Notes under the pieces: generated by a model
Told to the model about the DNA's origin: nothing
The model's database searches: none
Seen by the model: only the letters and a program-made list of their open reading frames with translations
Program-made: the position numbers and the translations under genes
Part shown: in pieces, positions 7,544-17,600 of the stretch
How the letters are laid out: each line of letters opens with the position of its first letter
Position numbering within the stretch: the first letter of the stretch is position 1
Source of the DNA: Novosphingobium terrae
GTDB taxonomy: Bacteria > Pseudomonadota > Alphaproteobacteria > Sphingomonadales > Sphingomonadaceae
NCBI RefSeq assembly: GCF_017163935.1
Contig: NZ_JABVZR010000001.1
Span: 3,286,001 to 3,350,000 of the forward strand
DNA length: 64,000 nt
Direction of reading: 5' to 3'

Positions 7544-8302
7544 CTACCGGCTTACGGCAAAGGCAGAGCGCCACGCCGGTTTCACAGCGGCCAGCACCTC
7601 GGGCGTCACCTTCAGGGTGATGTCATAATCGCCCTCGGCATAGGGGCCGGCCTCATAGGGGCCGATCAGGATGCCGATGCGGGTGAAATGGGCGTGGTCC
7701 GCGCTGCCCAGGATCAGCACCTCTTTCAGCGGATCGATGCAGGCGTCGAAATCATCGGTGCTGTCGGGCTTGACGGGTTCGCCGCGCCGTTCCTCGCGCT
7801 CCTTGTTGAGCGCCGCGCAGAAAGGCGCCTGAATGGCCGCAGAGAGGGCTGCGGTGTCGAACATGTCGAGCGCCTTCACCTGTCTGCCCGCCTTCTTGTT
7901 CCACAGCAGGGCGGTGGGACCGTGGTTGGGGTGAGCGCCGCCGGTGAACTCTTCTTCCATGCCCGACAGGCTGAGCCAGCCCGGCAGATCGGTCACCACC
8001 TGCCAGCCGGTGCTGGAATCATAGCTGATGTAGGTGATCTTGTCCTTACGGGCCTCGTCGCGGGCATCCTTCGCCTGCCCGGCGATGTTGCTACGGTGGT
8101 TGGCGGCATCCTTGTCCAGCCATGCCTTCAAGGCCGGAATGCGACCGGCGGCAGCGGGATATTCGTAATCGAAGCTGTAGAGCGGATTGGCGATGCTGAT
8201 CGAGCGCCCCGGCGGCAGGATTTTCGCAGGCGCCGCAAGGCCTGTGGATGCTGCAAGGCACGCCGTGATCGCGCCCATCGCAAGTGCCTGCCAGACCCGC
8301 AT
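7544..8302 (-). CDS. Secreted DUF4163/DUF3298 (RsiV-type) domain protein
   Basis: 252 residues with a signal peptide (MRVWQALAMGAITACLAASTGLAAP, cleavage near 25). The mature part resembles the DUF4163-DUF3298 architecture of RsiV and PdaC. It begins with a beta-rich region (SIANPLYSFDYEYP), has the FTGGAHPNHG motif that marks DUF3298, and ends with a YDITLKVTPEVL strand region. Proteins of this type bind lysozyme or cell-wall ligands, or deacetylate peptidoglycan; no catalytic domain is visible here, so the role is unknown. ATG at 8302 has a perfect AGGAG seven bases upstream. It is divergent from the aminopeptidase gene with only about 60 bp between starts. Confidence 0.8.
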   Translation of the reverse strand: MRVWQALAMGAITACLAASTGLAAPAKILPPGRSISIANPLYSFDYEYPAAAGRIPALKAWLDKDAANHRSNIAGQAKDARDEARKDKITYISYDSSTGWQVVTDLPGWLSLSGMEEEFTGGAHPNHGPTALLWNKKAGRQVKALDMFDTAALSAAIQAPFCAALNKEREERRGEPVKPDSTDDFDACIDPLKEVLILGSADHAHFTRIGILIGPYEAGPYAEGDYDITLKVTPEVLAAVKPAWRSAFAVSR

Positions 8303-8363
8303 CGTCAATCTCCTGATCCGCATGGCTGGACTTGCCCGCCCTTGCCCGGATAGAATGCGATAC

Positions 8364-9794
8364 ATGAGCAAACATGCCGCCACCAGCCCCGCCGAGTCCC
8401 CCACGCCCGAACTGGTCCAGCCGGACCGTGGGCAGGCCGCGATCACCATCCATCTGATTGATAAGACCGGCTTCGATGGCTGGGCGAAGGGTCTGAATGC
8501 CGCCCAGCGCGCGGCCCTGACGGGCGCCAAATTCAAGGGTGAGGCCGGATCGCAGGCGATCATCCCCGATGGCGATAGCTGGGCCGTGGCGGCGGGCGTT
8601 TCTTCTCTGGTGGCCCTGACAAGCTGGTGCCTTGCGCGGCTGGCCGAAACCTTGCCCGCCGGGTCTTACCGGCTGGCGCTGCCCAAGGGGGCAGAAACCC
8701 GCGCCGCGCGCGCCTTTATCGGCTGGGCGCTGGGGCAATACCGCTTCGACCGTTACCGCGCCGATGCCAAGCCCGAAGGCCCGCGCATCCTGCTGACCGG
8801 CGAGGTGAAGCCCATCGCGCAAGCTCTGGCGCAGGCCGATGCGGTCTCGCTGGTGCGCGATCTGGTCAACACCGGCCCGGAGCATATGGGGCCCGCCGAG
8901 CTGGAGCATGAGGTCGAGCTGCTGGCCAAGCAGTTCCGCGCCCAGGTCCGGGTGACTCGCGGCGAGGCGCTGGAGCATGAGTACCCCTGCGTCCATATGG
9001 TCGGTCGCGCCGCCGCGCGCAGCCATGCCCCGCGCCTGATCGAGCTGGAATGGGGCGATGAAAAGGCCCCCCGTCTGGCCATCGTCGGCAAGGGGGTGTG
9101 CTTCGATTCGGGCGGTCTGGACATCAAGCCTGCCGCGGGCATGCTGCTGATGAAGAAGGATATGGGCGGCGCGGCCCATGCCATCGCTCTGGCGCAGCTG
9201 GTGATGCAGGCCGGGCTGAAGGTGCGGCTGCATCTGCTGATCCCGGCGGTGGAAAATGCCATTGCGGGCAATGCCTTCCGCCCCGGCGACGTGCTGAAAA
9301 GCCGCAAGGGCCTGACCATCGAGATCGGCAACACCGATGCCGAAGGCCGACTGATCCTGGCCGATGCCCTCCACCGTGCCAGCGAGTTCAAGCCAGACCT
9401 CATCATCGATTTCGCAACGCTGACCGGCGCGGCGCGCGTGGCGCTCGGCCCCGATCTGCCCGCGCTGATGACGCGGCAGGATGCCACCGCTCAGGCCCTG
9501 ATCGATGGCGGTCTGGCCATTGACGATCCGGTCTGGCGCCTGCCCCTGCCCGATGCCTATCGCGAATGGCTGAAATCGGACATTGCCGATCTCAACAACT
9601 CGCCCGCCAATGGCTTTGCCGGGGCCAGCGTGGCCGGTCTATTCCTCGACCGCTTTGTGGGCGACGGCATCGACTGGGCCCATTTCGACACCTTCGCCTG
9701 GCGCCCCAGCCCCAAGCCCGGTCGCCCCAAGGGCGGCGAGGCGCTGGGCCTGCGCGCGGCATGGGCCATGCTTCAGGCGCGTTTTAAAAGCTGA
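8364..9794 (+). CDS. M17 leucyl aminopeptidase family protein
   Basis: Cytosolic di-metal aminopeptidase releasing N-terminal residues from peptides. The 476 residues include the M17 signature NTDAEGRL (about 323-330), the metal/catalytic stretch GKGVCFDSGGLDIK with MKKDMGGAAHA, and TLTGAARVALG. The N-terminal third is divergent, as is usual. The ATG at 8364 is chosen; ATG 8355 is possible because a GGAT-like site fits that one better. It is divergent from the DUF3298 gene and followed by a small SH3 protein 37 bp later. Confidence 0.92.
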   Translation: MSKHAATSPAESPTPELVQPDRGQAAITIHLIDKTGFDGWAKGLNAAQRAALTGAKFKGEAGSQAIIPDGDSWAVAAGVSSLVALTSWCLARLAETLPAGSYRLALPKGAETRAARAFIGWALGQYRFDRYRADAKPEGPRILLTGEVKPIAQALAQADAVSLVRDLVNTGPEHMGPAELEHEVELLAKQFRAQVRVTRGEALEHEYPCVHMVGRAAARSHAPRLIELEWGDEKAPRLAIVGKGVCFDSGGLDIKPAAGMLLMKKDMGGAAHAIALAQLVMQAGLKVRLHLLIPAVENAIAGNAFRPGDVLKSRKGLTIEIGNTDAEGRLILADALHRASEFKPDLIIDFATLTGAARVALGPDLPALMTRQDATAQALIDGGLAIDDPVWRLPLPDAYREWLKSDIADLNNSPANGFAGASVAGLFLDRFVGDGIDWAHFDTFAWRPSPKPGRPKGGEALGLRAAWAMLQARFKS

Positions 9795-9831
9795 TCCTCA
9801 CCCAAACTTGCGAAAATCCCATGTTACCGCT

Positions 9832-10206
9832 ATGCGCCCCCGCTTTGACGGATCGGGGTTGAGTTCAGGCGTGTTGATGAAGACGGATGGCATTTATCTG
9901 GGCGCTAGCTTCGCCCTCTCGGGCCCGGTGGACAAGCTGGACGCCACGCGTCTGCCGGTGCGCGGCGATCTGGCGCATATTCGTCTGGCCGGGACTGTCT
10001 TCGTTCCGCATTATGTTGAGCCTATCACCTATCGCAGCGGCGCCCAGGGCGCCACGCTGATGAAGACGCCCGGCGGCGAGGCTCTGGCCACGCTGGAGCC
10101 GGGCGCCGGTTTCGACGTGCTGGACATCGCGGGCAGCCATGCCTGGGGTGAGGTGACGGGCGGCGGCATCGTAGGGTATATCACGCTGACTCAATTGGAG
10201 GCCTAG
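9832..10206 (+). CDS. SH3-like domain protein (NlpC/P60-associated type)
   Basis: 124 residues. The segment DATRLPVRGDLAHIRLAGTVFVPHYVEP resembles the N-terminal region that precedes bacterial SH3 domains in sphingomonad NlpC/P60 proteins. The rest (GAQGATLMKTPGGEALATLEPGAGFDVLD, then WGEV, GYITLTQLE) matches an SH3-fold repeat. No NlpC/P60 catalytic Cys/His domain follows, so this is a stand-alone binding module, perhaps for peptidoglycan. The start is uncertain: ATG 9832, GTG 9871 or ATG 9877 (with a CAGG site) are all in frame. It ends 2 bp before argC and is probably co-transcribed with it. Confidence 0.72.
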   Translation: MRPRFDGSGLSSGVLMKTDGIYLGASFALSGPVDKLDATRLPVRGDLAHIRLAGTVFVPHYVEPITYRSGAQGATLMKTPGGEALATLEPGAGFDVLDIAGSHAWGEVTGGGIVGYITLTQLEA

Positions 10207-10208
10207 AT

Positions 10209-11135
10209 TTGACGCAGACTGTTTTCATCGACGGTGCCGCCGGCACCACCGGGCTGGAAATCGCCGACCGGCTAGGCGGACGCAGCGAATTTTCGCTGAT
10301 CATCCTCGATGATGCACGACGCAAGGATTCCGCCGCACGCAAGGAGGCGCTACACGCCGCCGATTTCGCGGTGCTCTGCCTGCATGACGATGCCGCGATC
10401 GAGGCTGTCGCCATGGCCGAAGGCAGCAAGGTGCGGATCATCGATGCCTCCACCGCCCATCGCGTGGCCGATGGCTGGACCTATGGCTTCCCCGAGATCG
10501 TCGGGCGCGAGGCCGTGGCCAATGCCACCCGCGTCGCCAATCCGGGCTGCTATCCCACTGGCTTTATCGGTCTGATCGCCCCGCTGGTGCGCGCCGGGCT
10601 GCTGCCTGCCGACTTCCCTTACACCGTCAACGCCGTGTCGGGCTATTCGGGCGGCGGCAAGGGCCTGATCGAGCGCTTCGAAGACGACACCGACATCGCG
10701 TTCCGCACCTATGGTCTGGCGCTGGGCCACAAGCATGTGCCCGAGATGACCCGCTATGCCGGGCTGGCTCACGCCCCTGTGTTCGCGCCCAGCGTGATCC
10801 CGGCGCATCGCGGCATGGTGGTCGAGGTGCCGCTGCCGCTTTACGCCATGCAGGGTGCGGGCAGCCCCGAGGCCCTCCGCGCCGCTCTGGTGGATTTCTA
10901 TGCCGGTAGCCCGGTGGTCTCGGTCAACACCAATGACACCCCCGCCGAACTGCTGCTGCGCCGCTCGACCGCGCCCAGCGACAAGCTGGAGCTGTTCGTC
11001 TTCGGCGGCATGGAAGGCACGCAGGCGCGTCTGGTCGCCGTGCTGGACAATCTGGGCAAGGGCGCCAGCGGCGCTGCCGTGCAGAGCCTGAACCTGATGG
11101 CCGGTCTGGATGAGAGCGCAGGCCTCGCTCTGTAA
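10209..11135 (+). CDS. argC: N-acetyl-gamma-glutamyl-phosphate reductase (type 2 ArgC)
   Basis: Third step of arginine biosynthesis: NADPH reduction of N-acetylglutamyl phosphate to the semialdehyde. At 308 residues it is the short type-2 form. Motifs: dinucleotide-binding FIDGAAGTTGLEI at the N-terminus, catalytic Cys in ANPGCYPTG (C114), GYSGGGKG, and HKHVPEM with the conserved His. The start codon is TTG (10209), 2 bp after the preceding stop. A terminator follows the stop by 30 bp, so the transcript ends here. Confidence 0.93.
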   Translation: MTQTVFIDGAAGTTGLEIADRLGGRSEFSLIILDDARRKDSAARKEALHAADFAVLCLHDDAAIEAVAMAEGSKVRIIDASTAHRVADGWTYGFPEIVGREAVANATRVANPGCYPTGFIGLIAPLVRAGLLPADFPYTVNAVSGYSGGGKGLIERFEDDTDIAFRTYGLALGHKHVPEMTRYAGLAHAPVFAPSVIPAHRGMVVEVPLPLYAMQGAGSPEALRAALVDFYAGSPVVSVNTNDTPAELLLRRSTAPSDKLELFVFGGMEGTQARLVAVLDNLGKGASGAAVQSLNLMAGLDESAGLAL

Positions 11136-11165
11136 CCGGGTTTACCATCTTCATATGCCATAAGG

Positions 11166-11193
11166 GGCCGGCGAAGTGATTCGCCGGCCTTTT
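11166..11193 (+). terminator. Rho-independent terminator after argC
   Basis: Perfect 10-bp stem GGCCGGCGAA/TTCGCCGGCC with a GTGA tetraloop followed by TTTT. It lies 30 bp after the argC stop and separates argC from the glnB promoter region. Confidence 0.92.
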
Positions 11194-11209
11194 GCATGCG
11201 AAAGGTGCA
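11193..11209. promoter_or_regulatory. Possible NtrC-like binding site upstream of glnB
   Basis: The 17-bp sequence TGCATGCGAAAGGTGCA resembles the NtrC enhancer pattern TGCACC-N5-GGTGCA: the right arm is perfect, the left matches 4 of 6. It lies about 205 bp upstream of the sigma-54-like promoter, an acceptable enhancer distance. This is weak evidence taken alone. Confidence 0.3.
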
Positions 11210-11415
11210 ATAAGGCATGTGTTCACCCCTCATGGCGCCCAAAAAGCACCCATGCACAAATTTGCGGCACACCTTGCCTGAAATTTGAACAGCCCTGCCC
11301 AAAGCGTGTCACTCACCCGCCTCACCATCCCCAGCAATTCGCGGCGAAGTGCCATTTCACCCTGATTATCCGGTTTTCCTCAGCGCCGCTTTGCCCTATC
11401 CATTTGTTACCGGCC

Positions 11416-11432
11416 TTGGCACGAAACTTGAT
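11416..11432 (+). promoter_or_regulatory. Sigma-54-like -24/-12 promoter of glnBA
   Basis: TTGGCACG-AAAC-TTGAT matches the RpoN consensus TTGGCACG-N4-TTGCW except for A in place of the C at the -12 GC. The -24 block is perfect and the spacing is right. It lies about 165 bp upstream of the glnB GTG. NtrC/RpoN control of glnBA is well established in proteobacteria, which supports the call. The -12 mismatch lowers it. Confidence 0.55.
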
Positions 11433-11498
11433 AGATCGTTACCGATAGATCAGATGCCGGGGTGTAAGGGATGAGCGGCCACCCGCTCTCCTGCCCGA

Positions 11499-11532
11499 AC
11501 CCGGGCCGCAAACCGGGTAAGGGTCGCTACCC
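11499..11532 (+). other. Two tandem hairpins in the glnB leader
   Basis: ACCCGG(11499-11504)/CCGGGT(11513-11518), then GGGT(11521-11524)/ACCC(11529-11532), with no T-run after them. They lie downstream of the presumed RpoN start site and 65 bp before glnB, so they would be in the 5' untranslated RNA. Function is unknown. The rest of the interval 11210-11415 shows nothing I can assign. Confidence 0.4.
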
Positions 11533-11578
11533 ATGGGGAAGTGTGGCGGGGCTTCGTGCCTTGCTGTCGCTTCGCTGA

Positions 11579-11935
<357 letters not shown>

Positions 11936-12092
11936 CGCTTTTGCCATCCCGCGCCCGGCTCAGGGGGCGTAAGGGTGGCTCTCCCGGCGCAACAACCCGT
12001 CCCGGGGTCCGGGCTGGTGCGCCACGCATTATGATTACCCCTTCATCCGCTTGGCCTCCGGGCCAGTGGATCATCTTCGGAGAACAACGGTA

Positions 12093-13502
12093 ATGGCTAC
12101 TGCATCGGACATCCTTCAGCAGATCAAGGATGAGGAAATCGAGTGGGTCGATCTTCGCTTCACCGACCCCAAGGGCAAGTGGCAGCACCTGACCATGGTC
12201 GCCTCGGTCCTGGGTGAAGACGAGCTGGAAAACGGCCTGATGTTCGACGGTTCCTCGATCGAGGGCTGGAAGGCCATCAACGAGTCGGACATGATCCTCA
12301 AGCCCGACCTCGACGCCATCTACGTCGATCCCTTCTCGGCCACCCCGATGCTGATCGTGGTCTGCGACATCGTCGAGCCCTCGACCGGCGAGCTGTATGC
12401 CCGTGACCCGCGTTCGACCGCCAAGCGCGCCGAAGCCTTCGTGAAGACCACCGGCATCGGTGACACCGTCTACGTCGGCCCCGAAGCCGAATTCTTCGTC
12501 TTCGACGACGTGCGCTTCTACGACGGCTACAACGGCAACGGCTTCTCGATCGACGACATCGAGCTGCCCACCAACTCGAACAAGGCCTATGAAGGCGGCA
12601 ACATGGCGCACCGTCCGCGCGCCAAGGGTGGCTACTTCCCCGTCGCCCCCGTTGACAGCCTGGTCGACGTGCGCGGCGAAATGGTCTCGACCATGCTGGC
12701 CATGGGCCTGCCCTGTGACAAGCACCACCACGAAGTGGCCTCGGCTCAGCACGAGCTGGGTCTGACCTTCGGCACGCTGACGCAGACCGCCGACCGCATG
12801 CAGGTCTACAAGTATGTCGTGCATCAGGTTGCCCATGCCTATGGCAAGACGGCCACCTTCATGCCCAAGCCCATCAAGGCTGACAACGGCAGCGGCATGC
12901 ACACCCACATCTCGATCTGGGACAAGGGCAACCCGCTGTTCGCCGGCAACGGCTACGCCGGCCTGTCGGAAATGTGCCTGTACTTCATTGGCGGCGTCAT
13001 CAAGCACGCCAAGGCCCTGAACGCCTTCACCAACCCCACCACCAACAGCTACAAGCGCCTGGTGCCCGGTTATGAAGCCCCCGTGCTGCTGGCCTATTCG
13101 GCTCGCAACCGTTCGGCTTCGTGCCGCATCCCTTACGGCGCCGGTTCGAAGGCCAAGCGCGTGGAATTCCGCTTCCCCGACGCGATGGCCAACCCCTACC
13201 TGTGCTACTCGGCGCTGCTGATGGCCGGTCTGGACGGCATCAAGAACAAGATCCACCCCGGCGACGCCATGGACAAGAACCTGTACGATCTGCCCCCCGA
13301 GGAGCTGGCCGAGGTTCCCACCGTGTGCGGTTCGCTGCGTGAGGCTCTCGACGCCCTGAACGCCGACCATGACTTCCTGCTGGAAGGCGGCGTGTTCACC
13401 AAGGACCAGATCGATTCGTATCTCGAACTGAAGTGGCCCGAAGTGTTCCGTTGGGAAACGACCCCTTCGGCTGTCGAATTCGACATGTACTACAGCGCCT
13501 GA
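12093..13502 (+). CDS. glnA: Type I glutamine synthetase
   Basis: ATP-dependent ammonium assimilation into glutamine, dodecameric. The 469 residues include [11 protein letters not shown], the metal/glutamate motif [22 protein letters not shown], the ATP-binding [29 protein letters not shown], the active-site loop NRSASCRIP and the adenylylation Tyr in [10 protein letters not shown], so it is a GSI-beta enzyme regulated by GlnE. ATG 12093 is chosen with a CGGAG site upstream; the frame is open 14 codons further. A terminator lies 54 bp after the stop. Confidence 0.98.
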   Translation: MATASDILQQIKDEEIEWVDLRFTDPKGKWQHLTMVASVLGEDELENGLMFDGSSIEGWKAINESDMILKPDLDAIYVDPFSATPMLIVVCDIVEPSTGELYARDPRSTAKRAEAFVKTTGIGDTVYVGPEAEFFVFDDVRFYDGYNGNGFSIDDIELPTNSNKAYEGGNMAHRPRAKGGYFPVAPVDSLVDVRGEMVSTMLAMGLPCDKHHHEVASAQHELGLTFGTLTQTADRMQVYKYVVHQVAHAYGKTATFMPKPIKADNGSGMHTHISIWDKGNPLFAGNGYAGLSEMCLYFIGGVIKHAKALNAFTNPTTNSYKRLVPGYEAPVLLAYSARNRSASCRIPYGAGSKAKRVEFRFPDAMANPYLCYSALLMAGLDGIKNKIHPGDAMDKNLYDLPPEELAEVPTVCGSLREALDALNADHDFLLEGGVFTKDQIDSYLELKWPEVFRWETTPSAVEFDMYYSA

Positions 13503-13555
13503 TCAAGCGCCGTGCGGCATCACGCCGCCCGGCACTCTGCATCAACGCAGGATCG

Positions 13556-13588
13556 GCCCGGTGGAAGCAGCGCTTCCGCCGGGCTTTT
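13556..13588 (+). terminator. Rho-independent terminator after glnA
   Basis: GCCCGG-T-GGAAGC, loop AGC, GCTTCC-G-CCGGGC, then TTTT: a 12-13 bp stem with one mispair followed by a T-run, 54 bp after the glnA stop. Confidence 0.9.
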
Positions 13589-13668
13589 CTGTACCTCGAT
13601 CCACCGTATGAAACATTCGCCCTGCCTGTGCATTCCAGACCACACAGGTTTAAAACAGGAGCATGCTC

Positions 13669-13827
13669 ATGTTTCTCGGTCTCTTCGGTATTCTCGTCCT
13701 CGCGTGGCTGATCTCCTTCGTGGTGCTTCACGTCACCAGCGGCCTCATCCACCTGCTGCTGCTTTTCGCGGTGGCATCGATCATCATCCACTTCTTCACC
13801 GGCAACAAGCGCGACGCCTCGGCCTGA
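13669..13827 (+). CDS. Small two-segment membrane protein, lmo0937 family
   Basis: A 52-residue protein, MFLGLFGILVLAW..., with two hydrophobic helices (about 2-18 and 22-42) around a short HVTSG turn and a basic tail (GNKRDASA). Size and pattern match the lmo0937-family membrane proteins found in many bacteria and often associated with general stress. The start ATG 13669 has AGGAG seven bases upstream; an in-frame ATG at 13663 is also present. It sits between glnA and the lysozyme with its own start region. Function unknown. Confidence 0.8.
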   Translation: MFLGLFGILVLAWLISFVVLHVTSGLIHLLLLFAVASIIIHFFTGNKRDASA

Positions 13828-13916
13828 CCGCATCGCGCGCGGGGCTGACGGACACGCTGTCCTACGCCCCGCGCCTTGCGATAGATGGTGCTCTCCCACC
13901 CTTGAGGGAGACACCT

Positions 13917-14426
13917 ATGGCTTCGCTTTCCGCTGACAATCCGGCTTTTGGGGCCCGCACGCTTGGCGCTGCGGGCCTCGCCTTGATCAAGCGCTTCGAA
14001 GGCTGCGCCCGCCGCCGCCCGGACGGCACCTTCGCCGCCTATCCCGATCCTGCCACCGGCGGCGCCCCATGGACCATCGGCTGGGGCTCGACCGGTCCCG
14101 ATATCGCGCAGGGCACCGTCTGGACACAGGCGCAATGCGATGCGCGCTTCTTGCGTGATGCCAGCACCTTCGCCACCCGCATTGCCGGGCTTCTGGGCCT
14201 TGGCACCACCAGTCAGAACCAGTTCGATGCGCTGGTGGCGCTGGGGTACAACATCGGCATTCGCAATCTGGCGGGATCGACCTTGCTGGCCCGGCATATC
14301 GCGGGCGATCACGCTGCCGCTCAGGCGCAGTTCGCGCGCTGGAACAAGGCGGCGGGGCAGGTGATGGCGGGGCTGACCAAGCGTCGCGCTGCGGAGGCCT
14401 TGCTCTATGGGCAGAAAGAAAAGTGA
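13917..14426 (+). CDS. Lysozyme, glycoside hydrolase family 24 (phage endolysin type)
   Basis: 169 residues resembling T4/P22-type endolysins: GLALIKRFEG with the catalytic Glu (E28), then YPDPATGG...WTIGWGSTG with the conserved Asp (D44) and Thr (T53), and FDALVALGYNIG with the family NxG region. There is no signal peptide or SAR segment, so it is a cytoplasmic form unless aided by a holin, and no holin or other phage gene is nearby. A GAGGGAG ribosome site precedes the ATG. GHE copy 3 begins 5 bp after the stop. It may be a domesticated prophage remnant. Confidence 0.9.
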   Translation: MASLSADNPAFGARTLGAAGLALIKRFEGCARRRPDGTFAAYPDPATGGAPWTIGWGSTGPDIAQGTVWTQAQCDARFLRDASTFATRIAGLLGLGTTSQNQFDALVALGYNIGIRNLAGSTLLARHIAGDHAAAQAQFARWNKAAGQVMAGLTKRRAAEALLYGQKEK

Positions 14427-14430
14427 TGAA

Positions 14431-14620
14431 GCAGGGGGTGTTACACCCCCTGCACCCCCGGAACGTCTTCCGACGAGAGGCTAGTTTCACGACCACGCTC
14501 GCTCATAAAGGCCCGGCCGCGCAGCGGCCTTAAAGCCTGCGGCGCTGCGACGTTGCTCTATGGCCGAACCTTTGGCGCGCCGTAGACATTCATGGGAGCG
14601 CGAGGGGATAATCCCCTCGC
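14431..14620 (-). repeat. GHE copy 3: inverted, shortened element with compensatory end changes
   Basis: This copy is in the opposite orientation to the other eight. Its canonical left end is 14600-14620 (GCGAGGGGAT/ATCCCCTCGC). Read on the minus strand, CGCTCCCATGAATGTCTAC, GGTTCGGCCATAGAGCAACGTCGC and GCGCCGCAGGC follow. The canonical right end is 14431-14453, GCAGGGGGTG/CACCCCCTGC: several bases differ from the consensus GCGAGGGGGT, yet the two arms still pair perfectly. The middle is reduced; the second arm of the internal stem is missing and a GGCCGC/GCGGCC hairpin stands in its place. It lies between convergent lysozyme (5 bp) and tamB (10 bp). Confidence 0.88.
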
Positions 14621-14629
14621 CTTTCCCTT

Positions 14630-17600
14630 TTAATAATCCTTACTCGCCCGAGCGTTCACACTCTGCCGCCCGATCGTGGAAGCACTGCCCAACAGAGCCA
14701 GCCAGTTCGTGATCCGGAACTCCAGATTGGTCGCCGAATAGCCCTTCCCGTCCGAAACCAGCTCGGCATAGACGTGATGCGTCAGATACTTGCCAGCCGC
14801 CACGCCCGTCTGCTGGCCGGTGGTCACATCGGCGGAAACGATGCGCAAACGGTCCAAACCAATCGCCCGGCGCAGCTTGTTGATCGGGTCCACGCCGCCA
14901 CCGCCATGCAGAGCCGCCAGAGCCGCGCCCAACTGCACCGCTTCCGGCGCGGAAATCTGCGTGATCGAATTGCCGAACAGCAGGCGGGACAACACCTCCT
15001 CTTCCGGCAGGGCAGGCACCGAGGAAAAGGCGATATCCGGATGGTTCGCCGTGCCGCGCACATTGACGCTGGCAGTAACGCCCGAAACCGAAGAGCTAGC
15101 CACCATATCCAGATGCGGATCGGGCGGCGCTGAACCGTCGAAGGTGATCAACCCGCGTGACAGCTCGAAGCGCTTGCCCGCGAACTCATAGATGCCCTCG
15201 ACCATGCGCGCCTCGCCCGCGATGGCGGGGTTGTCGAGCGAACCGCGCAAGCGAATGTTGGCGCCCCAGCGGCTGTCCAGACCCATGCCGACCATGCGGA
15301 TGTTGCCGGGGCCCGCGGCATCCACCAGCAAGCGCCAGGGCATGTCATGCTGCGTGGCCGGGGCGACATCGGCGCGGCGGTTGATCTCTTTGGTGGCGAT
15401 CTGCGGCAGGCCCGAAGCGGCGGCGGCCTGACCCAGTCGCCAACGCGCGCCATCGATGGTCAGGCGCCCGGCCAGCGTGCCGCTCAGCCCGTCGGACATG
15501 ATGCGCAGGGGGCCGGTGGCGACCAGCGCCAGATCGCTGCGGTTGATGAATTGCGCGTGGTTGCCTGCCAGTTTGAGATCGATCGAGGCGCCGCGATTGC
15601 CGCCGCCCGCCACCGGCCCCATGGAGACGAAATCCACCGCCCCGCTGCCCACCACGCTGCCGCCATTGGCCGTCTGACCCGAGAGGCTGGTGAGGGTCAG
15701 CCGCGCTCCGGCAAAATTGCCGCGCGCCACGATCTGGCGAATGTCGGTGCCGGTCACCGCGCTTTGCAGGCGCAGGCTGTTGCCCGCCAGCGAGCCGCGA
15801 ATGCGCGGATCGGAAAGGGTGCCGGTGATGTCGGCGGCGATATCGATCGGCCCGGTGAGGTCGAAGGCATCGAGCGCCATCAGGCGCCACAGCGCGTCAG
15901 CAGGCCCGCCATAGCGCATCTGGCCCACCAGCCGCCCATGGAGCAGGCGGTTTTCGAGGTCACCCTCGGGGCTCATCTGGTCGATGCGGGTTTGCAGGCG
16001 GCCCCGCACCTGACCATCCTCGCTGGCGACAGCGCGCGCCTCCAGCACATCGCCGCGCAGCGCGCCCACCACCGCCAGATCGATGGGGCGGGATGTCAGC
16101 GACAGGCCCGAACGCGTCAGCCCCTTGATGGCCAGCGTGCCCTCGGCGCCGGGCAGGCCTTCGCGCGCGCGGTGCCATGACAGATTGCCCGAGACCTTCC
16201 CGCCCAGCCCCAGATCGGCAATCACGATATCGCCCAGCGAGAGCGGCATATCGACCATGCCGATCTTCATTTCAGAGGCGCCATTGCCGAAGGTGCCCTG
16301 CGCCACCACGCGGCCACCGGCATAGTCGATCTGACTGGGCGCCAGTTGCCAGCCGTTGCCGGTGCCGTCCGCGCGGCTTTGCGAGGTGAACACGGCCCGG
16401 CGCGGCATGGCAATGCGCTGCCCGGCAAAGGTGCCGCCCGCGATCAGCGCCACCTTCCCCGGCCCGACATCGGCCAGCAGGTTGAGATCGAAGCTGCTGC
16501 CGCGCCGGCCGCCAATGTTGGCCGTCACCCGGCCCGAGCCGTCGGTCAGCCTGGCATGGGCATCCATCTTGCCGATAAAGAGCCGCCCCTTGCCGATGCC
16601 CTGCGCCGCCACATCGACGCCGATGGTGGTATGGCCACGCAGCACCAGCCCATTGGCGGTGACCCGACCATTGGCGATGGAAAGCGGCTGATCCTGCCCG
16701 AAGCGCGCATTCTTCAAGGTCAGCGCCAGATCGACGCCCTGCCCATTGGCCTGCGCATCTTTGGGCGCCAGCTTCAGCGTGCCGGTCACCCCGCCGCCAT
16801 TGAGCGCAATATCACCCTGAGCGCCCGCATCACCCAGCGCCAGATCGCCGCTCAGCGTGGTCTGGGAGATGGTCATGCGCCGCAGCGACAGCTTCGATCC
16901 CTGCCCTGATGCATCCAGTGCCAGCAGGCCGGAAAACGGCCCCAGCGCCGACTGGCCGTTCACATCGATGCTGTACTGATCCTCGCCCTGCTGGCGCAGC
17001 GCCAGTTGCACATCCCTGACCCCGGCATCGGGATAGGGATCGGCCAGATGGACCTGCACGGCAAGGCCGGTCTCCGCTGCCACGCCTTGTTTGCCGCCAA
17101 ACTGCACCTGCGCGGTGAAGGAACCATATTGCTCATGGCTGCCCTGCCCGGTCAGGGCCAGACGGCCATCCTCGCCACGCTGGCCGGAAAAGCTGGCCGT
17201 GGCCAGGGGCGCGGTCAAAGTGCCGCGCGTCAGCACCAGATGGTGATGCGGCCCGGCCTCGACCTGCCCCGCGAAATTGGCGCTTTCGCCAAAGATCTTG
17301 TTGAGAGCGCTGCCGGTCAGATGCGGCACCACGCCCTTGACCGGCCCGGTCAAGCGCCATGGCGGGGCGCCGGGCGGGATCACCAGCTTCAGATTTCCGG
17401 TGGCATCCGCCGCGCCGATGCCCTGCACCGGCCAGCCATGCAGCCGCGCCTGTCCGGTCAGCTTGATGCCGTCGCCGGGGCGGCGATCCAGCGCAAAGCG
17501 CAGCGCCGCATGGGCGAAGCGCATCTCAAGATCCTGCCCTTGCAGCACCTTGCCCTGCAGGGTCAGCACGCCCGCCGCACGCCCGCGCACCAGCTGCGCA

